From positions 1 to 41,266 of IMG/VR virus record IMGVR_UViG_3300005747_000468: a stretch of 41,266 nt of DNA; one strand, 5' to 3'. The stretch's first letter is position 1, and every line of letters starts with the position of its first letter. The translations under genes and the position numbers were made by a program. This stretch comes from a virus. The notes under the pieces are model-generated. The model searched no databases, had not been told where the DNA came from, and saw only the letters and a list, made by a program, of their open reading frames with translations. Positions 34,435 to 40,158 of this stretch are shown one piece after another.

Positions 34435-35157
34435 TTACAATACCTCGTTCATTACATATTGCTCCACGTCATCAGTTGCATCTGGTCCAAAGAAACGCTT
34501 CCATACATTGACAGCTCTCTCTACCTTATTCATACCCCTCTCAAGGAACTCATCGCTGCACGCAAATCGCTTCATCTGTAGTGTGTCCTTGTCAATTACA
34601 AAGAACTCGAAAGGCAGTCCGAACATCGAAGTATATATAAACGCTTGGCTGTCATAGTTATACATATTAGCCTTTCTTCTGAAGGAGTCTATACCACTTG
34701 AGGTTTTGATATCAATAATTTTATCTTTAGTGACAATGTCAGCCTTGCCCTTGAATTCTACTCCAAAGAAGTTGCCGATCATTGGGACCTCATACTGAGC
34801 ACTATCAGAATATATCTCAGAAGATAACTCATCGTTGTTCTTCATAGTCTCAATAGCCAAGTCAAGCTGAGTAGCTTCCTTTGAAAGCAACTTCAACTGA
34901 CCCCCAGATTGTTCCTTGTATATCTTTGTGTTTCGACTTGAAGCATCGACGATATGGAACTGAGATTTCTTGTGTGGCTCAAGCATAGATACATGAAAAT
35001 ATCTACCTTGCACCATAGGTAAACTCTCTTGTTGAGGTTTGCCAAAATCTCTTGGGTTAGTTAACAGTACTCCTATATTACTGTTAGATAAGTACTTACG
35101 ACCATAAGCACCATAGTAATGCTTGTCGTCCTGAAGTTTTTTAAGTATTGATTTCAT
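34435..35157 (-). CDS. RecE-like PD-(D/E)XK exonuclease
   Basis: The 240-residue protein has the active-site pattern of phage exonucleases of the RecE/Exo VIII class. His55 lies in GRYFHVSMLEP, then FKGKADIV has Asp140, IIDIKTSS has Asp149 and Lys151, and Gln171 is in YDSQAFIY. It would digest one strand of duplex ends to give single strands for recombination or to degrade host DNA. The SSB-like gene follows directly, a common recombination pair in phages, but no annealase is recognised here. Its start overlaps the upstream gene's end by 17 bases. Confidence 0.8.
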   Translation of the reverse strand: MKSILKKLQDDKHYYGAYGRKYLSNSNIGVLLTNPRDFGKPQQESLPMVQGRYFHVSMLEPHKKSQFHIVDASSRNTKIYKEQSGGQLKLLSKEATQLDLAIETMKNNDELSSEIYSDSAQYEVPMIGNFFGVEFKGKADIVTKDKIIDIKTSSGIDSFRRKANMYNYDSQAFIYTSMFGLPFEFFVIDKDTLQMKRFACSDEFLERGMNKVERAVNVWKRFFGPDATDDVEQYVMNEVL

Positions 35158-35500
35158 TGTATTTAGTTATTATGTTTTCTCTCATTGCTTTTAGGTAAGA
35201 GAATTTTTTGTGATTTTTACTGCCATTTAAGTTTTTCTTAATAGCTCTTTCAATCTGATCGAGTGTTCTTAGGTATTTCTTTTTAAGGTACTCATTCACA
35301 CCGATAACAAAACTATCCATTACAAATTCGTCCGTTATGTCCTTGTAGAACTCAGTCTCAGTTGAGTATATCCTTACTCCAGATTCATCCTTAACGACTT
35401 TTATCCCCCTATAAATAGAAGACTCATACTTATCCGTGTCTATAAACACGGAACCAGCCTTACTTCTCGCTTGTATCCAGATCTGTTCCAGTGTTGCCAT
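35141..35500 (-). CDS. Hypothetical protein, 119 aa
   Basis: I do not recognise this protein. It starts MATLEQIWIQARSKAGSVFI, has a beta region (YRGIKVVKDESGVRIYSTET) and a basic helical C-terminus (YLRTLDQIERAIKKNLNGSK). The C-terminal charge fits nucleic-acid binding. It overlaps the exonuclease gene downstream and the small gene upstream (41 bases), so it is part of the same transcript. Confidence 0.6.
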   Translation of the reverse strand: MATLEQIWIQARSKAGSVFIDTDKYESSIYRGIKVVKDESGVRIYSTETEFYKDITDEFVMDSFVIGVNEYLKKKYLRTLDQIERAIKKNLNGSKNHKKFSYLKAMRENIITKYNEINT

Positions 35501-35603
35501 TGTAAAGGTTTTTATTAAATTCGTGAATCATTTCTTGGTATCTTAGTTGGGCATCGAAATGTGCCTCAAACATATTGTCTAGTAGTTGCTTTGTTCTGCT
35601 CAT
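35460..35603 (-). CDS. Small hypothetical protein, 47 aa, first gene after a promoter
   Basis: A short frame encodes MSRTKQLLDNMFEAHFDAQL followed by RYQEMIHEFNKNLYNG, a single amphipathic helix and a polar tail. It begins four bases after a promoter-like -7 element, so the mRNA may have no leader. It overlaps the next gene by 41 bases. No family is known to me. An alternative start at Met11 would leave a 34-base leader. Confidence 0.5.
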   Translation of the reverse strand: MSRTKQLLDNMFEAHFDAQLRYQEMIHEFNKNLYNGNTGTDLDTSEK

Positions 35604-35607
35604 ATTA

Positions 35608-35637
35608 CAAATTTATTTAATTATTAACAATTATGCA
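35608..35637 (-). promoter_or_regulatory. Bacteroidetes-type promoter for the replication genes
   Basis: Read on the - strand this is TTG (35637-35635), 19 bases, then TAAATTTG (35615-35608). Both boxes and the spacing agree with the flavobacterial consensus TTG-N17-23-TAnnTTTG. It overlaps the 3' end of the AP2 gene and would drive the exonuclease, SSB-like, DnaA-like and primase-helicase genes independently of the early promoters. Confidence 0.6.
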
Positions 35638-35831
35638 AGCTTTTTCTTAAAAAAGTTTGTCTCTCTTTTTATTCTATTCTTAATCACGAATAAGTCATGC
35701 GCCTTCGCAGCTTCCTTTGGAGTACTATATAAACCAAATCTATACGTAGTTCCGTCGTGACCAAATATACAAGTAAAGTAATCTCTCCCTGCTATTCTTT
35801 TTCTATGTACTCCCTTATATTTTATTTCCAT
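35631..35831 (-). CDS. Stand-alone AP2-domain DNA-binding protein
   Basis: This 66-residue protein is almost exactly one AP2/ERF domain. KYKGVHRKRIAGRDYFTCIF gives the three beta strands, and a FGLYSTPKEAAKAHDLFVIK helix follows. In phages AP2 domains usually sit on HNH homing endonucleases. Here no nuclease part remains, so the protein is either a DNA-binding regulator or a remnant. It is followed by a promoter and preceded by an intergenic patch with five copies of an ATGTCGAT-type octamer, an attractive candidate binding site. It is basic and probably a monomer. Confidence 0.8.
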   Translation of the reverse strand: MEIKYKGVHRKRIAGRDYFTCIFGHDGTTYRFGLYSTPKEAAKAHDLFVIKNRIKRETNFFKKKLA

Positions 35832-35856
35832 TTATTTTTTTGTAATTAGTAAAAAA

Positions 35857-35949
35857 ATCGACATTATCGACACCAGTATAGTTAAATAGTTGGTTATCAG
35901 TTAGTTACCCGATGTCGATTTGATGTCGATTTTTAATTATTGTGTCGAT
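35857..35949. repeat. Cluster of five octamer repeats (ATGTCGAT type)
   Basis: Copies are ATCGACAT 35857-35864, ATCGACAC 35866-35873, ATGTCGAT 35912-35919, ATGTCGAT 35923-35930 and GTGTCGAT 35942-35949. The two left copies are inverted relative to the three right copies. Start-to-start spacing is 9 bases between the left pair and 11 between the first right pair, near one helical turn. They flank a 26-base motif at 35883-35908. The layout suits an operator or iteron-type origin. The last copy lies in the end of the RlpA-like gene. Confidence 0.7.
35883..35908 (+). repeat. 26-base motif, copy 1
   Basis: This motif contains TAGTTG, TCAGT and AGTTA blocks and agrees with 41123-41148 at 20 of 26 positions in the same orientation. 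It lies between the inverted octamer groups. It resembles an AT-rich motif I associate with Bacteroidetes intergenic regions, but I cannot name its binding factor. Confidence 0.45.
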
Positions 35950-36275
35950 TCTATGTATATTTTTACGTTTTCCCACTTACCTCCAGTCATATCTTCATTG
36001 ACTAGGAAGTCTATTCTGTTGGTCCAACGCTTGTTCATTCTATCTTCGACACGCCATATTCCATCCATTTCTCCAGCACCCTCAACGCATACATACGCAC
36101 CGAAAATAAACCCTAACTTCTCCAAGTCTCTTGACACAGCGATCCATCTATGCCCTTGAGGATTGTCTTTGTTTATCTTCTTAAGTGATGCCGTTGTTAA
36201 GTAGTCTGCATTGGTCTGCTCTGGCACGGCATGATATATAGTTGCCGTAACCAAAGCAGAACGCAGAGCTACCAT
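35937..36275 (-). CDS. RlpA/3D-like double-psi beta-barrel protein
   Basis: The 112-residue protein matches RlpA/3D-type barrels. ATIYHAVPEQT opens it, then HRWIAVSRDLEKLGF, AYVCVEGAGEMDGIWRVEDR and a NRIDFLV strand. The aspartates at 71, 78 and 89 correspond to the set that gives the 3D domain its name. Relatives cleave peptidoglycan as lytic transglycosylases, so this may act in lysis or in wall remodelling. No clear signal peptide is present (MVALRSALVTA is short), so export would need another route. It is placed with early genes rather than a lysis cassette. Its start shares one base with the previous stop. Confidence 0.7.
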   Translation of the reverse strand: MVALRSALVTATIYHAVPEQTNADYLTTASLKKINKDNPQGHRWIAVSRDLEKLGFIFGAYVCVEGAGEMDGIWRVEDRMNKRWTNRIDFLVNEDMTGGKWENVKIYIESTQ

Positions 36276-36682
36276 TATGATATTAAGGATAATACGTCTT
36301 TAAGTCGTACTGGATCATTGAATACAACCTCTTCTCCGTTGTCCCTACGCAACGATGCACTCCTATCATTAATAAGGCGAAGCGTTACAGTATCGTTCAC
36401 TCTCACACTTAGGTCATACTTATCTACAACCAAATCTAACATAGATTGAGTCTCAATAAAGTCTCCGTTTGTAAGGAAATCTTGCACCATAGTGTAATCT
36501 GGCTTACGACCTACCCAGTAGAAACGTGTTCCTTTGGTTTTACCTCGTCTCTCTACAATCTTGTTGTTGATCAGAAAGTCAAACTCATCTTGAGTCAACC
36601 CAGTTTCTTGGATCAATAACTTAAGTGTTGTCTTTGGACTCTCGTTAAGAAACTTTTTTGTCTTTAATAGTTTATTTAACAT
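36275..36682 (-). CDS. Hypothetical protein with possible winged-helix domain, 135 aa
   Basis: The N-terminal half (ESPKTTLKLLIQETGLTQDE, FDFLINNKIVERRGKTKGTR, FYWVG) has the helix-turn-helix then beta-wing spacing of winged-helix domains. The C-terminal half is alpha/beta (RVNDTVTLRLINDRSASLRR). It may therefore be a DNA-binding protein. I do not recognise a named family. It lies three bases after the 44-residue gene and overlaps the RlpA-like gene by one base. Confidence 0.6.
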   Translation of the reverse strand: MLNKLLKTKKFLNESPKTTLKLLIQETGLTQDEFDFLINNKIVERRGKTKGTRFYWVGRKPDYTMVQDFLTNGDFIETQSMLDLVVDKYDLSVRVNDTVTLRLINDRSASLRRDNGEEVVFNDPVRLKDVLSLIS

Positions 36683-36685
36683 AAT

Positions 36686-36820
36686 TTAATTGTGTTTATC
36701 GGCATAATCACATGCCTTGTTATACATATCGTGGTCACTTTCTGTTACATACTCTGCGAACAAGCTGTACCACTGTAGCTTGTTTCGTAGTGCTTCTATT
36801 TCAACTTGTCTCCAGTCCAT
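36686..36820 (-). CDS. Small hypothetical protein, 44 aa
   Basis: The product is MDWRQVEIEALRNKLQWYSL, then FAEYVTESDHDMYNKACDYA and DKHN. It is short, helical and aromatic. Gaps and overlaps to both neighbours are small (three bases downstream, 20-base overlap upstream), which supports expression. Function unknown. Confidence 0.6.
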   Translation of the reverse strand: MDWRQVEIEALRNKLQWYSLFAEYVTESDHDMYNKACDYADKHN

Positions 36821-36926
36821 TGTTCAGAAAAATTTGTAATGAATCCAAGTTGTTTTTTACGCTATCCATCGGCTGATAAAATCCCTCGTGGAAGAATCTA
36901 TCCAGCTCCAACGGATCAACGTCCAT
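36801..36926 (-). CDS. Small hypothetical protein, 41 aa
   Basis: The frame reads MDVDPLELDRFFHEGFYQPM followed by DSVKNNLDSLQIFLNNGLET S. It overlaps the neighbouring genes by 20 and 11 bases and fills what would otherwise be a gap. The acidic helical sequence looks protein-like, but there is no family evidence. Confidence 0.5.
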   Translation of the reverse strand: MDVDPLELDRFFHEGFYQPMDSVKNNLDSLQIFLNNGLETS

Positions 36927-37113
36927 CAGTTCTGTTGCCTTCAAGAAGGCGTTTAATAAAATCTGCTCTCTCATAATCTATTGGTTTTACGTTATCAAAG
37001 TCTATTGCTGCATCGCTTGGATGCATTTCTAATATCTTGGCACAGACCTCATCGCAACCTTTTGACTGGTCGTTGATGAGGTATCTGTTGCCATTTACTA
37101 CCATTACTATCAT
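36916..37113 (-). CDS. Small hypothetical protein, 65 aa
   Basis: The product reads MIVMVVNGNRYLINDQSKGC, then DEVCAKILEMHPSDAAIDFD and NVKPIDYERADFIKRLLEGN. It could start at Met1 or Met4. A small alpha/beta fold is likely, and I know no function. The start overlaps the DUF1281-like stop by four bases (ATGA type). Confidence 0.6.
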   Translation of the reverse strand: MIVMVVNGNRYLINDQSKGCDEVCAKILEMHPSDAAIDFDNVKPIDYERADFIKRLLEGNRTDGR

Positions 37114-37697
37114 AGTTCTTTCAATGCTTCTTCATATGTTTCAGCTAAAAAACTATCGAGGAATCCATCGATATAGTATCCAGATTTGAAAAAACCTTGT
37201 GGGCTTTCATAGTCCTCAGCAAGAAAGTATATCTCATCATTGTCTGTGGTTTCCCAGTTAGGTACATCATAGTCCAAAACTACTGCTCCATCTCCATTGG
37301 CGTACTCAATCTCCTGACCATATCCTTGTTCCTCTTCCCAATCATATAAGAAGTCTGGGATGTCTTTGGCTAACATATCTAAAATCTCTGTGTGAAGTGG
37401 ATTCCAAGCAGTTGTGAAACGATAGTGTCCGTCTTCATATTCGCTGTCATAACAACCCCACTTCGTTCCCCAGTTTTGATACGACCAGTCGTACCAGTTG
37501 TTGTGTCCGTACAATTCTATGAGTCGGTCTGACTCTTCTTTTGTAATAGTCTCTCCGATCCGTGCAGGAGCAGTTGTGTTTTCAAGTTCTTTAGGTCTTG
37601 GCTTGTAGTATTGTGCAAGTCCTACTTCAGCTATCTCTTTTAGTTTATCGGCATACTTTTCTTCAACCGATATGTTACAAAAAACGTGGTTTGGCAT
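37110..37697 (-). CDS. DUF1281/Api92-like protein
   Basis: The 195-residue protein has the signature MPNHVFCNISVEEKYADKLK, then PRPKELENTT, NNWYDWSYQNWGTKWGCYDS and RFTTAWNPLHTEILDML. These are the conserved blocks of the Api92/YubB-like family with a ferredoxin-like fold, found in phages and plasmids. Its molecular role is unknown. It is suspected to help early establishment, because family genes often sit with anti-restriction or other leading-region genes. An A-rich leader without Shine-Dalgarno precedes it. Confidence 0.75.
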   Translation of the reverse strand: MPNHVFCNISVEEKYADKLKEIAEVGLAQYYKPRPKELENTTAPARIGETITKEESDRLIELYGHNNWYDWSYQNWGTKWGCYDSEYEDGHYRFTTAWNPLHTEILDMLAKDIPDFLYDWEEEQGYGQEIEYANGDGAVVLDYDVPNWETTDNDEIYFLAEDYESPQGFFKSGYYIDGFLDSFLAETYEEALKEL

Positions 37698-37734
37698 TTT
37701 ATTTAATTGTTAATTTATTATTTTAAAATTGTTT

Positions 37735-37998
37735 TTATAAGTGTCCTCCTATTTTTAGTTCGTCACATTCGTATCTCCATTCGGAGTCTTGGTCATCGTC
37801 TGTCCAATCCCCACTATCCATTCCAAATCCGAACATGAATTCAGACTCGTTAATCTTGTGGTCTATCTCATCAACCCAAAGGTCTTCATTATCATTGATA
37901 TATTGCTGAATATCAAACTCATCAATGTCGTTAGGGATTTCTATCTCTAACTCTGCCGTCTTGTAGTATACACTACGCTGTAAAATTCTTACTTTCAT
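37735..37998 (-). CDS. Highly acidic small protein, 87 aa
   Basis: The product contains 25 Asp/Glu against 7 Lys/Arg. It starts with a beta strand region (MKVRILQRSVYYKTAELEIE) and continues with acidic segments (DSGDWTDDDQDSEWRYECDE). Such charge is seen in DNA-mimic proteins that inhibit restriction or host DNA-binding proteins, but also in many unrelated small phage proteins. It overlaps the next upstream gene by four bases. I recognise the N-terminal pattern from unnamed phage proteins only. Confidence 0.65.
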   Translation of the reverse strand: MKVRILQRSVYYKTAELEIEIPNDIDEFDIQQYINDNEDLWVDEIDHKINESEFMFGFGMDSGDWTDDDQDSEWRYECDELKIGGHL

Positions 37999-38231
37999 AT
38001 CTCTTTTCTTTTTAATTCATAATCGTCTTGTGCAATTTGGTCAATGGCTACGAAGATTTGCTCAATTATCCATTCGTTGTTTAAGGCATCCGCAAGGATA
38101 TCCATTGCAACATCGGAGTCGCACTCGTAATTTTCAGTCACATCTATGGTATGCCATAGATTGTCTGTCTGAAACCCACGCAATTCTAACTCACTCCGTA
38201 GGTCTTCCGTTGATACTTTTTTTAAATCCAT
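37995..38231 (-). CDS. Conserved small phage protein, 78 aa
   Basis: The sequence MDLKKVSTEDLRSELELRGF, QTDNLWHTIDVTENYECDSD and VAMDILADALNNEWIIEQIF is a pattern I have seen repeatedly in unnamed small phage proteins. The LRSELELRGF helix resembles a SAP-like or helix-extended-loop start but is too short to assign. It is acidic and helical. It is coupled to its neighbours by a four-base overlap and a two-base gap. Confidence 0.7.
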   Translation of the reverse strand: MDLKKVSTEDLRSELELRGFQTDNLWHTIDVTENYECDSDVAMDILADALNNEWIIEQIFVAIDQIAQDDYELKRKEI

Positions 38232-38233
38232 AA

Positions 38234-38389
38234 TTAATAGTTGTTTGTTAGGTATGTATTCAAAGCTAACTGCTGAATCACACTACCCTTGTGTTGTTTT
38301 AAAATGTTCTTTACTCCTTCGTCCTCCAAAGCTATGGACGGATCGATTGTGTGCTGATTGCACAACCATATAAAATCTGATTTTGTCAT
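38234..38389 (-). CDS. Small hypothetical protein, 51 aa
   Basis: The product reads MTKSDFIWLCNQHTIDPSIA, then LEDEGVKNILKQHKGSVIQQ and LALNTYLTNNY, two helices joined by a short turn. Its start overlaps the previous stop as ATGA and it ends two bases before the next start, a coupling pattern shared by the whole train of small genes. No function known. Confidence 0.65.
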   Translation of the reverse strand: MTKSDFIWLCNQHTIDPSIALEDEGVKNILKQHKGSVIQQLALNTYLTNNY

Positions 38390-38550
38390 TTGTCTAATTG
38401 TTCATATAACTCTGCTCTGTATAATACCTCTGACGTTGATAGCTGAAGTTCAAATCCGTCTTGTACTTGTACGTATATACTTCCGTCATCTACTATAGTT
38501 GGTATGTCGTGAAGTTGAAACCATTTCTCTGCGTATTCTATCGTTTTCAT
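38386..38550 (-). CDS. Conserved small phage protein, 54 aa
   Basis: The sequence MKTIEYAEKWFQLHDIPTIV, DDGSIYVQVQDGFELQLSTS, EVLYRAELYEQLDK has a helix-strand-strand-helix pattern. I recall close relatives in Bacteroidetes phages, all unnamed. Its stop overlaps the next start by four bases. It starts soon after a 41-base tandem repeat. Confidence 0.7.
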   Translation of the reverse strand: MKTIEYAEKWFQLHDIPTIVDDGSIYVQVQDGFELQLSTSEVLYRAELYEQLDK

Positions 38551-38578
38551 TCTATTTTTGTTTTAATGTATTCCTAAT

Positions 38579-38659
38579 TTGTTGTTGGCTAACTCATTCA
38601 TAGTGAGTAGTATTTGTTCTTGTTGTTGGCTAACTCATTCATAGTGAGTAATATTCGTT
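38579..38659. repeat. 41-base tandem repeat, two copies
   Basis: Copies start at 38579 and 38620 and match at 38 of 40 compared positions. Each contains ACTCA TTCATAG TGAGT, a 5-bp inverted repeat. The copy at 38620 includes the end of the 84-residue gene (codons for TyrTyrSerLeu and TGA), so the copy at 38579 looks like a duplicated gene end. It may act as a hairpin pair in the RNA between two genes. Confidence 0.85.
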
Positions 38660-38893
38660 AGTGAATTCTTCCTTGAGACCTCTACCACTTCTTGTGTTGA
38701 AGCCGTAGCTATGTGTGTATAAACCCTTGATTGATTTGTTCTCAATCATAAAGTGAAACATCTCGATCGGTGTGCATCCGTATCGTTTTGATATGGTCTG
38801 ACAAGTCTCTTTTAACTTGTCGCAGTCGTGTCGTATCTCGCCATAGTTCTTGATGAGATAGTTCTTAATTCCGTTTGTTGTTAATCGTTTCAT
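38639..38893 (-). CDS. Small conserved protein, 84 aa
   Basis: The product reads MKRLTTNGIKNYLIKNYGEI, RHDCDKLKETCQTISKRYGC and TPIEMFHFMIENKSIKGLYT, and ends EEFTNEYYSL. It is basic and helical, with a possible helix-turn-helix around the SKRYGCTPIEMFHFM part. Its last codons lie in a 41-base tandem repeat, so the gene end has been duplicated downstream. The start follows an A-rich leader (AAAACAACAAACATT). The function is unknown. Confidence 0.65.
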   Translation of the reverse strand: MKRLTTNGIKNYLIKNYGEIRHDCDKLKETCQTISKRYGCTPIEMFHFMIENKSIKGLYTHSYGFNTRSGRGLKEEFTNEYYSL

Positions 38894-39120
38894 AATGTTT
38901 GTTGTTTTATTGTGTTAATTTTTAAAAGGGGGGAAGTGTTATTATTGTGGCTCACAATTCAGCTTCTTGCCTCAATACAGTATTGTCGACTCCACACCCC
39001 ATTTTAAAAATATCTCTATTGGTTAGTTATCGCCACGTTGTTTCAGAAGGAGCACTCCCTAATTCAATCGTTACGATGTACGTTTTGATAAAGTTTAAAA
39101 TTGCTTTCATAATTGTTGTT
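38894..39120 (-). other. Sparse 227-base stretch with one possible mini-gene
   Basis: The only frame of note is 39027-39110, a 27-residue peptide starting MKAILNFIKTYIVTIELGSA and ending TTWR, preceded by an A-rich leader (AAAACAACAATT) like those of neighbouring genes. A 16-residue frame beginning MGCGVDNTVLRQE also occurs at about 39003. Either could be expressed, but neither has family support. No promoter or terminator is clear. Confidence 0.35.
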
Positions 39121-39261
39121 TTAATTGTTATCCATTATCATACAAGTAGCTTCGTGTATTGAACACATCATCGCACTTGCAAGGTTTAAAATCATTGTTA
39201 CTTCGTCTTGTGTAGGGTTTAGGTACCCTATTTCTTCTATAATTTCTTCTGTTGTATACAT
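39121..39261 (-). CDS. Small hypothetical protein, 46 aa
   Basis: The product is MYTTEEIIEEIGYLNPTQDE, then VTMILNLASAMMCSIHEATC and MIMDNN. It is an acidic start followed by a hydrophobic helix with several methionines and cysteines. It lies 11 bases after the 80-residue gene. Function unknown. Confidence 0.6.
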   Translation of the reverse strand: MYTTEEIIEEIGYLNPTQDEVTMILNLASAMMCSIHEATCMIMDNN

Positions 39262-39272
39262 TGCTTTAGTTT

Positions 39273-39515
39273 TTATTCCCACTCTGTGTAGTAGTAGTAT
39301 TCATCATTGTACGCCCACTCCATTAACTCCTCGTCTTCGTAGGCATTTACGTCTATCTTATTCCCCTGCTCGTCTTCAAAGGAAAAGTCCTGCTCTCTTA
39401 AGTGATTGAGCAAGTCTTCTTCGTTTTTTATGTACATCTCGCCGTTGAGGATACAAAACCCTTCGTTCATACCCTCGCCAGTTATGTCGCATACTCTTGC
39501 ATACTTTACCATCAT
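39273..39515 (-). CDS. Conserved acidic small phage protein, 80 aa
   Basis: The protein reads (M)MVKYARVCDITGEGMNEGFC, then ILNGEMYIKNEEDLLNHLRE, and ends EWAYNDEYYYYTEWE. I know this type, with its CDITGEGMNEG start and tyrosine/tryptophan-rich acidic end, from many phages, always unnamed. The two adjacent ATGs make the exact start uncertain by one codon. The first overlaps the upstream stop as TAATG. Confidence 0.75.
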   Translation of the reverse strand: MMVKYARVCDITGEGMNEGFCILNGEMYIKNEEDLLNHLREQDFSFEDEQGNKIDVNAYEDEELMEWAYNDEYYYYTEWE

Positions 39516-39661
39516 TAGTTCTTGATTGTGTAGTTATACTTTGTTTTTCTTGAGAGCATAAATCTGCCCATTGTGTCTTGAATGTATGGTCTGCCGTACT
39601 GGTCAAACTCAATTCTGTCTCTGTCTTCTTCGCTGAAGATGTAGTTATTTAAATTCTTCAT
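39515..39661 (-). CDS. Small basic protein, 48 aa
   Basis: The product is MKNLNNYIFSEEDRDRIEFD, then QYGRPYIQDTMGRFMLSRKT and KYNYTIKN. It resembles other unnamed phage proteins in the SxEDRxxIxFDxYGRxYI block. It shares one base with the downstream start and four with the upstream stop, so it is translated in series with its neighbours. Confidence 0.65.
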   Translation of the reverse strand: MKNLNNYIFSEEDRDRIEFDQYGRPYIQDTMGRFMLSRKTKYNYTIKN

Positions 39662-39858
39662 AATACTCTTGGTATAAAGTGTTCATCGTTTCTTAATAGT
39701 CCAATGATATCGTGGAGGATATCACTTTTGTTGGTGTCCCACATTTCCACCACCTTGTCTTCAAGTTGTGGATTGTCTGTAAGGAATCTCATTACATTGA
39801 GTAATGTTCCCAGTTCGCACCCCATTGACATTAGGTGCTTCATCACTAAATCTGTCAT
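39658..39858 (-). CDS. Small hypothetical protein, 66 aa
   Basis: The product is MTDLVMKHLMSMGCELGTLL, then NVMRFLTDNPQLEDKVVEMW and DTNKSDILHDIIGLLRNDEH. It is helical, with hydrophobic residues spaced for a small bundle. It overlaps both neighbours by four bases. I do not recognise a family. Confidence 0.65.
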   Translation of the reverse strand: MTDLVMKHLMSMGCELGTLLNVMRFLTDNPQLEDKVVEMWDTNKSDILHDIIGLLRNDEHFIPRVL

Positions 39859-40022
39859 AATCTTAATGAGTTTTTAAGTTGTGTTAAGAATTTTAAGAAT
39901 GGCACTTGTTTAAACATAAACTTCTCTGCCTCTTCATAGGTCTTGAAGACCTCGATTTTTGTCCCAGTTGGAGTAGGTGCTTCTACCACCCAAATTCCAG
40001 TTCGTAGTTTTTTAATTGTCAT
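39855..40022 (-). CDS. Small hypothetical protein, 55 aa
   Basis: The product reads MTIKKLRTGIWVVEAPTPTG, then TKIEVFKTYEEAEKFMFKQV and PFLKFLTQLKNSLRL. It is two strands followed by amphipathic basic helices. It overlaps the 48-residue gene upstream by 11 bases and the next start by four bases. The beta-beta-alpha outline with EVFKTYEEAEKF resembles tiny DNA-binding or AP2-like folds but cannot be assigned. Confidence 0.65.
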   Translation of the reverse strand: MTIKKLRTGIWVVEAPTPTGTKIEVFKTYEEAEKFMFKQVPFLKFLTQLKNSLRL

Positions 40023-40158
40023 ATACTCCTATAATTTTATGTCCTCTATTGCTGATATATCTGTACCAGTTGTCGAAGTGTTTTTCGTCATTAAATTGTT
40101 TTGTGAAGTTGGTATAGTTTCCATACACAGACTTCATACTAATTGTCTTTGTTATCAT
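40012..40158 (-). CDS. Conserved small phage protein, 48 aa
   Basis: The product is MITKTISMKSVYGNYTNFTK, then QFNDEKHFDNWYRYISNRGH and KIIGVYDN. The block FNDEKHFDNWYRYISNRGHKIIG is one I recall from unnamed phage proteins. It might start at Met8. It overlaps genes on both sides (four and 11 bases). Confidence 0.7.
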   Translation of the reverse strand: MITKTISMKSVYGNYTNFTKQFNDEKHFDNWYRYISNRGHKIIGVYDN

